DNA of 64,000 bases, taken from DATARH01 sp036489765. GTDB taxonomy: Bacteria; Pseudomonadota; Alphaproteobacteria; ATCC43930; CGMCC-115725. Below the pieces are notes generated by a model. It did no database searches. It was not told the DNA's origin and saw nothing but the letters and a program-made list of their open reading frames with translations. Below are positions 49,618 to 57,144 of the stretch, piece after piece. A program made the translations under genes and the position numbers. The DNA is taken from contig DASXFE010000087.1 in assembly GCA_036489765.1 (NCBI GenBank), forward strand, positions 32,966 to 96,965. The letters are read 5' to 3'. Position 1 is the stretch's first letter; each line of letters begins with the position of its first letter.

Positions 49618-50730
49618 CTAGGTGAGATCGACGATCTCCACCCAGTTTGGGTTTGTGCCCATCGGGTATTGCTTGACCGGCCCCAGGCGGCCGTCTGCGG
49701 CGATCTGGTAGACGGTCATCGAGGCGGAATCCATTCCGACCGCGACGAGGAACTTGCCGCGCGGGTCGATATTGAAGCCGCGCGGGGTCTTTTCGGTCGG
49801 GAAGCTGCCGATCTTGGTCAGCTTGCCGTTCGTCTCGTCGATCTTGAACCCGTGCAGCATGCTGGTCTTGCGCTCGGCGCCGTAGAGGAAGCGGCCGTTC
49901 GGCGTTACGTGGATGTCGGAGGCGGCGGGCTGCTCCTTGTAGTCGCCGGTGTCGATGAACTGCACCTCGGTAAGCTGCCCGTTCGAAGCGACGTCGTATT
50001 GGCCGATCGTCGCCGTCGTCTCGGTGATCAGGTAGGCCCAGCGCCCGTTCGGGTGGATCGTGAAGTGGCGCGGGCCGGCGCCCTGCTTGGTGTGAACCGC
50101 GCCGGGACCGTTCGGCGACACCGTGCCATTGGCCTCGTCGAGGTTGAGCTCGAGCACCTCGTCGCCGCCCAGCACCGGCGCGTAGACATGGTTCGCGGCA
50201 CTGACATAAACGCAATGGCACTTGGGCTTCGTGTCGACGATCTGCGTCGCCTTGCTGCCGACGATCCCTGATTTCGGGTCGATCGGATAGATCGCCAACT
50301 TGGCCCCGACATAGCTCGCGGCGAGCAGGTATTTGCCGGTGTTGTCGGTGTTGATATAGGCCATCTGGTCGACGAGCGGGGTCGTCGCGACATTGCTCAA
50401 TTTCCCGGTCGCATGGTCGATCTGAAACGTCGAGACCGGGTAGGGCTCGCTGCGGAGCTGGGCATAGAGGAATTTCCGGTCCCGGCTCGTCGTCATCGGC
50501 AGGCTCGTCGGCGTCGTCTTTTCGCTGCCCGGCACCGGCGTCTTCTCGATCATCGTCATCTCGCCGCTGTCGCGGTTCATCGCCAGGCAATAAATGTCCT
50601 TGCTGCCGGCGTTCGAGACATAGACGACCGTCTGAGGACCGCTCTGAGCCATCGCCCTTTTCCCTCCGATTGCCACAACCGCCGCCGCGGTTTGAATCGC
50701 CCGGCGCCGCGTTATCCGTGCCCGTGTCAT
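49618..50730 (-). CDS. Lactonase-family beta-propeller protein (possible Tat substrate)
   Basis: A 370-residue seven-bladed propeller of the 6-phosphogluconolactonase/YVTN group: VYVSNAGSKDIYCLAMNRDS, KFLYAQLRSEPYPVSTFQID, YLLAASYVGAKLAIYPID, GPRHFTIHPNGRWAYLITE, HVTPNGRFLYGAERKT and PRGFNIDPRGKFLVAVG. The N-terminus (ITRRRAIQTAAAVVAIGG) looks like a twin-arginine signal, so the protein is probably periplasmic and not the cytoplasmic Pgl. The frame stays open far upstream, but AGGAGAG before the ATG at 50730 fixes the start. Confidence 0.82.
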   Translation of the reverse strand: MTRARITRRRAIQTAAAVVAIGGKRAMAQSGPQTVVYVSNAGSKDIYCLAMNRDSGEMTMIEKTPVPGSEKTTPTSLPMTTSRDRKFLYAQLRSEPYPVSTFQIDHATGKLSNVATTPLVDQMAYINTDNTGKYLLAASYVGAKLAIYPIDPKSGIVGSKATQIVDTKPKCHCVYVSAANHVYAPVLGGDEVLELNLDEANGTVSPNGPGAVHTKQGAGPRHFTIHPNGRWAYLITETTATIGQYDVASNGQLTEVQFIDTGDYKEQPAASDIHVTPNGRFLYGAERKTSMLHGFKIDETNGKLTKIGSFPTEKTPRGFNIDPRGKFLVAVGMDSASMTVYQIAADGRLGPVKQYPMGTNPNWVEIVDLT

Positions 50731-50749
50731 GCGTCTCTCCTGGGAGTTT

Positions 50750-51367
50750 CTATCGTTGCAAATCGCGCGCGGTCTTGGCCGCCGGGCGCATTGCGCAGCG
50801 GCTGAGCCAATCTGCTGCCTTCGGGAACGGTCCGAAATCGATCCGTGCCGGCCGCGCCCAGGACAGGACCGAGGCGACGTTGAGATCGGCGACCGTGAAA
50901 TCACTGCCGACGAGGTAAGGCGTCTTCGACACCGCGCCGTCGAGCACCTTGAGCGGCCCTTGCAGCGCGCGTTCGGACGCATCGGCCGAGGCGGCGTCGC
51001 GCTTGTCCTCGGGGTAGAGCGCGCGGTTGAACATCGCGTTGAGCACGTGCTGCTCGAGCTCGGTAAGACCCCAGAAACTCCACTGCCACGCCTTCGCCTC
51101 ATCTTCGAGCGCGGTGGGATAAAGCGTGCCGAGCCCGTGCTTCTTTGCGAGGTACAGGTTGATCGGCATCGATTCCCACAGAACGAACCCATCGTCGTCG
51201 ATCGTCGGGATGTGGCCGTTGGGATTGATCGCGAGAAACGACGGCTCGCGGGACTGGCCGCTCGTGTCGATCGGGATGTTGTCGTAGTCGAGCCCCAGTT
51301 CCGCAGCCAGCCACATCGTGCGGAACGCCCGCGAGCGGGGGATGCCGTAGATTTTGAGCTTGGCCAT
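50750..51367 (-). CDS. Glutathione S-transferase family protein
   Basis: A 205-residue GST: the N-terminal thioredoxin fold has LKIYGIPRSRAFRTMWLAAELG (catalytic Ser/Arg region), NPNGHIPTIDDDG (cis-Pro) and ESMPINLYLAKKHG. The C-terminal helical domain follows, with LVGSDFTVADLNVASVLSWA. It conjugates or reduces small molecules with glutathione. AAGGAGGACCCGC precedes the ATG. It lies 19 bases upstream of the lactonase gene on the same strand, likely co-transcribed. Confidence 0.9.
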   Translation of the reverse strand: MAKLKIYGIPRSRAFRTMWLAAELGLDYDNIPIDTSGQSREPSFLAINPNGHIPTIDDDGFVLWESMPINLYLAKKHGLGTLYPTALEDEAKAWQWSFWGLTELEQHVLNAMFNRALYPEDKRDAASADASERALQGPLKVLDGAVSKTPYLVGSDFTVADLNVASVLSWARPARIDFGPFPKAADWLSRCAMRPAAKTARDLQR

Positions 51368-51438
51368 GCGGGTCCTCCTTGTCGGATGTTGCGGCGAGGG
51401 TGGCATGGCGGCGCGGAAGCTGGCAATGATGGAGCGCC

Positions 51439-52206
51439 ATGTCGCATTCCGAGACCACGATCACCGTCGCCGGCGCGACGATCCGCCTGTTCCGCGGCGG
51501 GAATGGGGCGCCGCTGGTATTTTTGCACGGCGCCGGCGGCCATACCGGCTGGCGCCCGTTCATGGAGACGCTGTCGCGCGAGTTCGACGTGATCGTGCCC
51601 GAGCACCCGGGGTTCGGACAGTCGGACGATCCGCCCTGGCTCGATACGGTCGCGGACCTCGCCTATTTTCATCTCGACCTGCTGGCGGCGCTGAGGCTCG
51701 ATCGGGTGCATCTGATGGGCACCTCGCTCGGCGGCTGGATCGCGGCCGAGCTCGCGGTGCGCAACACCGCGCGCCTCCGGAGCCTCACCCTCGTCTGCGC
51801 CGTCGGCGTCACCGCGAACGGCGAGCCGATCCCCGACATCTTCCGCATGCCGGTCGAGGAAAACCTGCGCCGCTATTTCGCCGATCCCGAGACGGCGGCG
51901 CGCTGCCTCGCCGGTCTTGGCACGGTCGACCAGTCGGTCCTCGGCAGAAATCGCGCGACCGTGATGCGGCTCGCCTACAACCCGCGCTTCCACAGCCCGC
52001 ATCTGCCGAAGTGGCTGCACCGGATCGATGTACCGACGCTGCTCGTGTGGGGGAGACAGGACGGCCTCGTCCCGCCCGAATTCGGCGACGCCTACCACAA
52101 GCTGATTCCCGGCTCCCGGCTGGTGCTCCTCGACGGGGCAGGGCATGCGCCGTTCGACGAGCAGGAAGCGGGCTTCGTGGCAGCGTTTCGGCAATTCGTC
52201 GCCTGA
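51439..52206 (+). CDS. Alpha/beta hydrolase
   Basis: A 255-residue hydrolase with the triad Ser96 (LMGTSLGGW nucleophile elbow), Asp in LLVWGRQDGLVPPE, and His in LDGAGHAPFDEQE. The oxyanion segment FLHGAGGHTGW lies near residue 30. The style fits C-C hydrolases or haloperoxidase-like esterases; the substrate is unknown. It is divergent from the GST gene with 71 bases between starts. Confidence 0.9.
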   Translation: MSHSETTITVAGATIRLFRGGNGAPLVFLHGAGGHTGWRPFMETLSREFDVIVPEHPGFGQSDDPPWLDTVADLAYFHLDLLAALRLDRVHLMGTSLGGWIAAELAVRNTARLRSLTLVCAVGVTANGEPIPDIFRMPVEENLRRYFADPETAARCLAGLGTVDQSVLGRNRATVMRLAYNPRFHSPHLPKWLHRIDVPTLLVWGRQDGLVPPEFGDAYHKLIPGSRLVLLDGAGHAPFDEQEAGFVAAFRQFVA

Positions 52207-52300
52207 CTGATCCCGCCCCTTTACATAGCAGCGACCGTCGCCTTGGCGGTGCAGTTCTGGCGGGGGCGCGGCGGAGCGTGGAAGGGGCGGTTCCAGGCGC

Positions 52301-53302
52301 CTATTCGGCTGGGAATGCCGCGGGGAAATCCGGATGGCGGCGGTTGACGAGGTGCAGGAGCGCGCGGCCGAGCCGGCGGAACCCTTCGACCTGGTGCGCG
52401 AGATAGCCGCAGCGGACGACCCGCCCGTCGAGCGCCGCCACGCCGGTCGGCAGATACAGCAGGTCGGCCCGGCGAGTCCGGAAGATCACGTCCCAAAGCG
52501 GCAGGATCACGGCGAAATTGCATCCGCACGAGCGGTCGAACGGAGCCTGCGCATGCTCGATCGCGTGGTGGAGCCGGTGGTATTGCGGCCCGACCAGCAC
52601 CATTCCGCCGATCCGCCCGAGCCCGGCGCGGACATTCGTATGCGACAGGCTTTCGACGAGCCGGAACAGGATCATCACCAGGGGGAACTCGCCCGGCGTC
52701 ACGCCGACCAGCATCGCCAGAGAGCCGCTCCATACCGCGGCGAGGACATCGTCGACGACATGGTTGCGGTCGTCGCTCCACAGCGTCATCTGGCGCTGGT
52801 CGTGGTGCAGGCTGTGCAGCGCCCACCACCACGGCAGCCGGTGCTGCAGCCGGTGCCGCCAGTACTCGCCGAAATCGATGACGACGATGTAGATAAGGAA
52901 CGTGACGAACGGCCAGGCCACGAGCCCCGGGATGACCTGCTCGATCGCCGGCGGGATATAGCCCTTGAAGCGGAGATACGCGTCGATCGCGGTACCGATC
53001 GGGGTCAGAAAGAGGAAGAGGATGGCCGGCACGACGCCGAGCTTGTGCACGACGGTGTAGACGATGTCGGTCCGCACCGCCCGGCGCTCGCCCCAGCGTT
53101 CGACCGGCCGCCACCACTCGAGCGGGCGGAACAGCAGATAGGCCGCAAGGATCGCCATCCCGCCGAGGACCGGAATTTCGAGCCCGTCGAACACGGTCTC
53201 GGCCCAATCCATCATGCCGAACTGGTAGAGCGCCGGCTGGATCGCGGTTTCGAACACGAAACCCTGGACTTGGACGATCGCGTGCATCAGCCCGTCGAGC
53301 AC
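52301..53302 (-). CDS. Sterol desaturase/fatty acid hydroxylase superfamily protein
   Basis: A 333-residue membrane protein with four to five hydrophobic helices and the di-iron His clusters of the family: HRLQHR, HSLHHD, a single His in RNHVVDD, and HRLHHAIEH. These enzymes hydroxylate or desaturate lipids, sterols or isoprenoids in the membrane using oxygen. GTG at 53302 is chosen on GAGGCGA spacing; ATG at 53287 is possible. It begins 13 bases after the secreted propeller gene ends, so they form an operon. Confidence 0.85.
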   Translation of the reverse strand: MLDGLMHAIVQVQGFVFETAIQPALYQFGMMDWAETVFDGLEIPVLGGMAILAAYLLFRPLEWWRPVERWGERRAVRTDIVYTVVHKLGVVPAILFLFLTPIGTAIDAYLRFKGYIPPAIEQVIPGLVAWPFVTFLIYIVVIDFGEYWRHRLQHRLPWWWALHSLHHDQRQMTLWSDDRNHVVDDVLAAVWSGSLAMLVGVTPGEFPLVMILFRLVESLSHTNVRAGLGRIGGMVLVGPQYHRLHHAIEHAQAPFDRSCGCNFAVILPLWDVIFRTRRADLLYLPTGVAALDGRVVRCGYLAHQVEGFRRLGRALLHLVNRRHPDFPAAFPAE

Positions 53303-53315
53303 ACTCGCCTCGCGC

Positions 53316-54278
53316 TCAGTAGAGGAAAATGCCGTGCGGCGAGCGCCCGACCGGGATTGTCGCCTTGAGCTGCCCGGAGCCGGCTTCGAGCACATCGACC
53401 GAGGCGCGCCATCGCCCCGTAACCCAGAGCTCGCCCCCGTTGGGGCTGAACATCATGTCGTCAGGGCCCCCCGGCGCCTGAAGAAGCCCCGTGACCGCAA
53501 GCGTATCGGCGTCGAGGATCGATACCGTGCCGGCGACGCGGTTCGTCACATAAAGCTGCTTGCCGTCGGGCGAGGCCTGGAAATTATGCGCGCCGCGGCC
53601 GGTGATGATCCGGCGCAGCGTCGTCCCCGTTTTCGGGTCGAGCTCGGCGATGTAGTCGGAGCCCATCACGGCAACGAGGGGGTTGCCGGCTTTGTCGGTC
53701 CACATCCCGGCTGGTTGGCGCCCGACAAAGGCGGTCCAGATCACATTGCCGCTGTCGAGATCGATCGCGGTGACCTTGTCGGTGCCTTGCAGGCTGACAA
53801 AGACCGTCTTGCTGTCGGGCGAGAAGGCGATGTGGCTCGGCATCGTCGGTGCCGGCAATCGGTGCTTCAGCTCGAAGGTGGCCGCGTCGAAGATGTCGAT
53901 GCGATCGAGGCGGAGCGAGTTCGAGACAAACCATTTGCCGTCCGGGCTGAACCCGATCTGGTAGGGGTCGCTGACCTCGACGCGCTTTTGGATCGCCCCG
54001 GTCGCGCGGTCGATGAAGACGAGCTCGTTCCCCTCCGACATCGCGATGATCAGATAGCGCTTGTCCGGCGTCAGCATCAGGTGATGCGGCGCCCGGCCGA
54101 TATGGACCCGCGAGGTTTCCCTGTACGTGTCGCCGTCGATGACGCTCAGCGAATCATCGTCTGAGTTGAGGACGATCGCGGTCTTCGCCGAGGCCTGGGC
54201 CACGACGAGCACAAAGAGAGAAGCTGCCGCGAGGCAGCGCAACGTGCGGTGTGAGACCACGGAAGCAACGATCGGCAC
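53316..54278 (-). CDS. Secreted YVTN beta-propeller protein
   Basis: A 320-residue periplasmic protein with a GTG start and a signal peptide (residues 1-31, ending AQASA). Seven repeats of the YVTN type follow, such as PHHLMLTPDKRYLIIAMSEG, PSHIAFSPDSKTVFVSLQG, AHNFQASPDGKQLYVTNRVA and PDDMMFSPNGGELWVTG. This group includes PQQ-linked and copper-associated secreted propellers. Function unknown; it is paired with a membrane di-iron oxygenase gene. Confidence 0.8.
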   Translation of the reverse strand: MPIVASVVSHRTLRCLAAASLFVLVVAQASAKTAIVLNSDDDSLSVIDGDTYRETSRVHIGRAPHHLMLTPDKRYLIIAMSEGNELVFIDRATGAIQKRVEVSDPYQIGFSPDGKWFVSNSLRLDRIDIFDAATFELKHRLPAPTMPSHIAFSPDSKTVFVSLQGTDKVTAIDLDSGNVIWTAFVGRQPAGMWTDKAGNPLVAVMGSDYIAELDPKTGTTLRRIITGRGAHNFQASPDGKQLYVTNRVAGTVSILDADTLAVTGLLQAPGGPDDMMFSPNGGELWVTGRWRASVDVLEAGSGQLKATIPVGRSPHGIFLY

Positions 54279-54378
54279 GGGTTATCCACAGGCTCGAAAT
54301 AGATACCCCGCGAACGGGCGGGAAGGAAGGCCGCTCCATCCCGCTGCGACGGAAAGATTCGGGGTGTTGCGGACTGGT

Positions 54379-54513
54379 CCCTCTCCCGCAATGCGGGAGA
54401 GGGAGGGCCCGTCGCGGAGCGATGAGAGCGTGAGGCGGCGCAAGCTGAACTGCCGCATCGCTACGCGCCCTCACCCGGCCTTCGGCCATCCTGTCCCACA
54501 ATGCGGGAGAGGG
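54379..54513. repeat. Two copies of the CCCTCTCCCGCA palindrome downstream of the ATP synthase operon
   Basis: A perfect copy lies at 54379-54403 and a decayed one at 54490-54513 (CCTGTCCCACA, ATGCGGGAGAGGG). They occupy the 253-base region between the ATP synthase b gene end (54532) and the propeller-gene start (54278) and probably terminate the ATP synthase operon. No gene is seen in this interval. Confidence 0.65.
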
Positions 54514-54531
54514 ATAGAAAGGGGGCGCTCT

Positions 54532-55023
54532 CTAGTTCAGCCCTTGCGGCAGGGCCTGGATCGCGGCGTCGATGAGCCCGGCGCGGGTGCGGTCGTCGAG
54601 GCTCGAGGTGATGACGTTGCGGGCCGCGGTGATCGCGGCGTCGACGGCGGCGGCGCGGATCTCGGCGACGGCCTTGGCCTCGGCCTGGGCGATGCGCTCT
54701 TCGGCGAGGCGCTTCCTGCGTTCGAGCGCCGTTTCGAGATCGCGGGCGCCTTGCGCGGCGACGCGCTCGGCTTCTTCCCTCGCATGCGCAGCGATCGCCT
54801 GCGCCTCGTCGAGCGCGGCGCGCTGTTTCTGCTGGTATTCGGCGAGGAGGCGTTCGGCCTCCCGGCGCAGTTTCTCGGCCTCGTCGAGCTCCGCGCGGAT
54901 GCGGGCGCTGCGCTCGTCGAGGGTCGTGACGATGCCTTTTTTCGCCGGCCGCCACACCACCGCGACAAAGATGATCGCGGCGACCAGAACCCAGAATTCG
55001 GGGTCGTGCATGAAATGCGGCAT
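54532..55023 (-). CDS. atpF: F0F1 ATP synthase subunit b
   Basis: A 163-residue protein with one N-terminal membrane helix (FWVLVAAIIFVAVVW, about residues 10-25) and a long charged coiled coil with heptads of Ala, Glu and Arg, as in b subunits. It forms half of the peripheral stalk, heterodimerised with b' in alphaproteobacteria. The ATG overlaps the b' stop codon (TGATG). It is the last gene of the F0 operon. Confidence 0.92.
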   Translation of the reverse strand: MPHFMHDPEFWVLVAAIIFVAVVWRPAKKGIVTTLDERSARIRAELDEAEKLRREAERLLAEYQQKQRAALDEAQAIAAHAREEAERVAAQGARDLETALERRKRLAEERIAQAEAKAVAEIRAAAVDAAITAARNVITSSLDDRTRAGLIDAAIQALPQGLN

Positions 55024-55517
55024 CAGTGCGCGCGCTCCCCGACCGCGATGTCCACCGCCGCGGCGAGCCGCGCCGGGTCGGCCGTGGTCCCGGTCAATTT
55101 CTCGACGACGGCCCCTCCGACCTCGACCGCGATGCCGCGGACCTCGGCCAGCGCCTCGTCCTTCATCGCCGCGATGCGCTTTTCGGCCGCCTCAATCTGA
55201 GTGGTCAGCGATTCGGCAAGGACCCGCTGGCGCTCGGCGCCCTCGGCGGCGAGCCTGTCGGTGGTCTCGCGCAGCGTCGCCACGGCCTAGGTGCGGGCCT
55301 CGGCCAGCGTTCTCTGGTACGCGGCGAGGACGCCTTCGGCCTCTTCCTTGAGCCGGGCGGCGCGGTTGAGGTCGCCTTCGAGCTTGTCGCGGCGGGCGTC
55401 GATGACCCGCCCGACCCGCGGCACCGCGACCCATTTCATCAGCCCGTAAAGCACGACGAACGTGACTAGCAGCCAGAAAAGCTGCGGCGCGAAGGTCGTG
55501 AAGTCGAGTTGCGGCAT
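55023..55517 (-). pseudogene. atpF': F0F1 ATP synthase subunit b', interrupted by an in-frame amber codon
   Basis: The frame encodes a normal-length b' (164 codons between start and final stop). It has a membrane helix (LFWLLVTFVVLYGLMKWVAV) and then a coiled coil, but codon 77 is TAG (55289-55287) between LAEART and AVATLRETTDRLAAEG. Both halves are otherwise intact and in the same frame. A GTG two codons after the stop could allow restart, giving an 86-residue second piece. The ATP synthase needs b', so the TAG may be a sequencing error, be suppressed, or reflect a real split. Most other stops here are ordinary, and TAG is used as a stop elsewhere in the window. Confidence 0.85.
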
Positions 55518-55527
55518 GGAAGGAGGG

Positions 55528-55755
55528 TCAGACCGCGTAGAGCACGAGGAACGCGATCAAGAGCGCGTAGAGCGCCACCGCCTCGGTCAACGCGAACCCG
55601 AGCATGCCGATGCCGAACACCTGGTCGCGGGCGGCCGGGTTGCGGGCGATCGAGCTGACGAGTGAGCCGAAGATATTGCCGATGCCGACACCGGCCCCCG
55701 CCACGCCGATCGCGGCAAGCCCGGCACCGATCATCTTGGCCGAAGTTGGATCCAT
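55528..55755 (-). CDS. atpE: F0F1 ATP synthase subunit c
   Basis: A 75-residue hairpin of two membrane helices. The first has the glycine-rich AGLAAIGVAGAGVGIGNIFG, the loop has ARNP, and the second carries the proton-binding Glu58 in GFALTEAVALYALLIAF. It forms the rotor ring. It is 40 bases after atpB and 10 bases before the b' gene. Confidence 0.97.
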   Translation of the reverse strand: MDPTSAKMIGAGLAAIGVAGAGVGIGNIFGSLVSSIARNPAARDQVFGIGMLGFALTEAVALYALLIAFLVLYAV

Positions 55756-55795
55756 CTTGTGCTTCCTCTGGTGGGTCTGAAAGGGGCGCGCGGGG

Positions 55796-56530
55796 TCAGT
55801 GCAGGTGCACCGCGTCGCGCAGGTAGAGACAGGTGAGGATCGTGAACACGTAGGCCTGCAGGGCGGTCACGATCACTTCAAGCGCGTAAAGGGCGACGTT
55901 GATCGCGATCGGGAAGAACCCGAATATCCCGAGGGTGATCGTGAACCCGGCAAACACGGCCATCATCGTATGGCCGGCCATCATGTTCGCGAAAAGGCGG
56001 ATGCTGAGGCTCACCGGTCGCGACAGGTACGACACGATCTCGATCGGGATGAGGATCGGCGCCATGAAGATCGGCGCTCCCGGCGGGAAGAACATCGTGA
56101 AGAATTTGATGCCGTGTTTCCACAGTGCGACGAGGGTCACCAGCAGGAACACGAAAAGCGCCAGCGCGAATGTCACGATGATGTGGCTGGTGAAGGTAAA
56201 GCTGTAAGGAATGAGCCCTAACGTGTTGCCAAAGAACACGAACATAAAGATCGAAAAGACCAGCGGAAAAAACTCCCGCCCGCCGTGATGGCCGATATTC
56301 TCATCGACCATGCCGGAGACGAACTCGTAGGCCATCTCCGCCATCGATTGCAGCCGGCCGGGCACCAGCGCGCCGCGCGACGTGCCGGCGATCAGGAGCA
56401 GCCCGATCAGCACGACCGCGATCGTCATCAGCAGCGCCGAGTTCGTGTAAGAGACGTCGACCGAGCCGATGTGGAGCGGGACCAGTCGCTCGATCTGGAA
56501 CTGCTCGAGTGGGCTACCTTCAGCCGCCAC
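55796..56530 (-). CDS. atpB: F0F1 ATP synthase subunit a
   Basis: A 244-residue membrane protein with five to six helices and the essential Arg in SLSIRLFANMMAGHTMM, followed by YALEVIVTALQAYVFTILTCLYL. It forms the proton half-channels against the c ring. Upstream is atpI, downstream atpE, the standard alphaproteobacterial order. Confidence 0.97.
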   Translation of the reverse strand: MAAEGSPLEQFQIERLVPLHIGSVDVSYTNSALLMTIAVVLIGLLLIAGTSRGALVPGRLQSMAEMAYEFVSGMVDENIGHHGGREFFPLVFSIFMFVFFGNTLGLIPYSFTFTSHIIVTFALALFVFLLVTLVALWKHGIKFFTMFFPPGAPIFMAPILIPIEIVSYLSRPVSLSIRLFANMMAGHTMMAVFAGFTITLGIFGFFPIAINVALYALEVIVTALQAYVFTILTCLYLRDAVHLH

Positions 56531-56576
56531 GTTCTACCCCAACCTCTTTAATCGCCCATTCTAACCGCCACCGGGG

Positions 56577-56891
56577 CTAACCGCCACGGGGGCCGCGACC
56601 CATCCTCTGCGCGGCGCGGAACGCGTTCATCATCCCCGCCGCCGCGCCGATGAAGAAGAAGGCGATCAGACCCCAGGGACGCGTTCCGAGAAAATGATCG
56701 AACACCCAACCCAATGCCAGCCCGACCACGAGCGACGCCACCAGCTCGATGCCGATGCGAAAGCCGGCCCCGAGGCCGCTTGGCGACGGTTCGGCGCTCC
56801 CGCTCGATCGCCCCCGATTCTCGTCCGCACGCGCCCGGTCCAGCCTCTGTCCCAGGCGCGCCAGCGGGTCCGACGGTCCTCCTTCGCTCAT
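56577..56891 (-). CDS. atpI: AtpI/AtpZ-family ATP synthase accessory protein
   Basis: A 104-residue protein with a charged N-terminal half and two membrane helices (IGIELVASLVVGLALGWVFD and GLIAFFFIGAAAGMMNAFRA). The pattern is of the AtpI/AtpZ family that assists c-ring assembly or magnesium supply. It is the first gene of the F0 operon; ATG at 56891 is preferred over one 30 bases upstream because the conserved MSEGG start is there. Confidence 0.88.
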   Translation of the reverse strand: MSEGGPSDPLARLGQRLDRARADENRGRSSGSAEPSPSGLGAGFRIGIELVASLVVGLALGWVFDHFLGTRPWGLIAFFFIGAAAGMMNAFRAAQRMGRGPRGG

Positions 56892-57082
56892 CCGAGGTCG
56901 CGCGGCCCGTTGCAAAGCCACCCCGGCCGTCCCCAGCCAAAGCGCCGCGGAACATAAAGGCGAGCCTCCCCGGTGTCAAGCCGAGGGGAGGGCATTGGTT
57001 TGGGCAAAATCGCGAGTGTTCTCATAGGGATACGACGATACCTCACATCGTGCAGGCCGCCTATGCAACCGGCGGGGTAGAA

Positions 57083-57139
57083 GAGCACGGGCGTCCCGGC
57101 CGCATCCAGCAAGAAATTGCGGGCCGGACGCCCGCGCTC
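57083..57139. repeat. Dispersed palindrome downstream of smc
   Basis: GAGCACGGGCGTCCCGGCCG plus C (57083-57103) is mirrored by GCGGGCCGGACGCCCGCGCT plus C (57119-57139) with a few mismatches. The loop reads ATCCAGCAAGAAATT. It belongs to the family at 41631 and 44054. It fills the gap after the smc stop (57145), where it may act as terminator. The rest of the 56892-57144 interval contains nothing recognised. Confidence 0.65.
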
Positions 57140-57144
57140 CTATC

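Noticed and set aside
49618..52194. A single 858-codon frame that seems to join the lactonase, the GST region and beyond
   Set aside because: Only the 3' part encodes the propeller; the 5' part is an out-of-frame reading of the GST gene and the antisense of the hydrolase gene. The lactonase has its own ribosome-binding site and signal peptide at 50730.
46311..54513. CRISPR array
   Set aside because: The repeated palindromes are widely and irregularly spaced with genes between them, and no spacer structure or cas gene is seen.
55023..55517. Genome-wide reassignment of TAG as a sense codon
   Set aside because: Several genes here (MFS exporter, kdpC, the peptide before kdpF, the TPP enzyme) end properly at TAG, so general reassignment does not fit.
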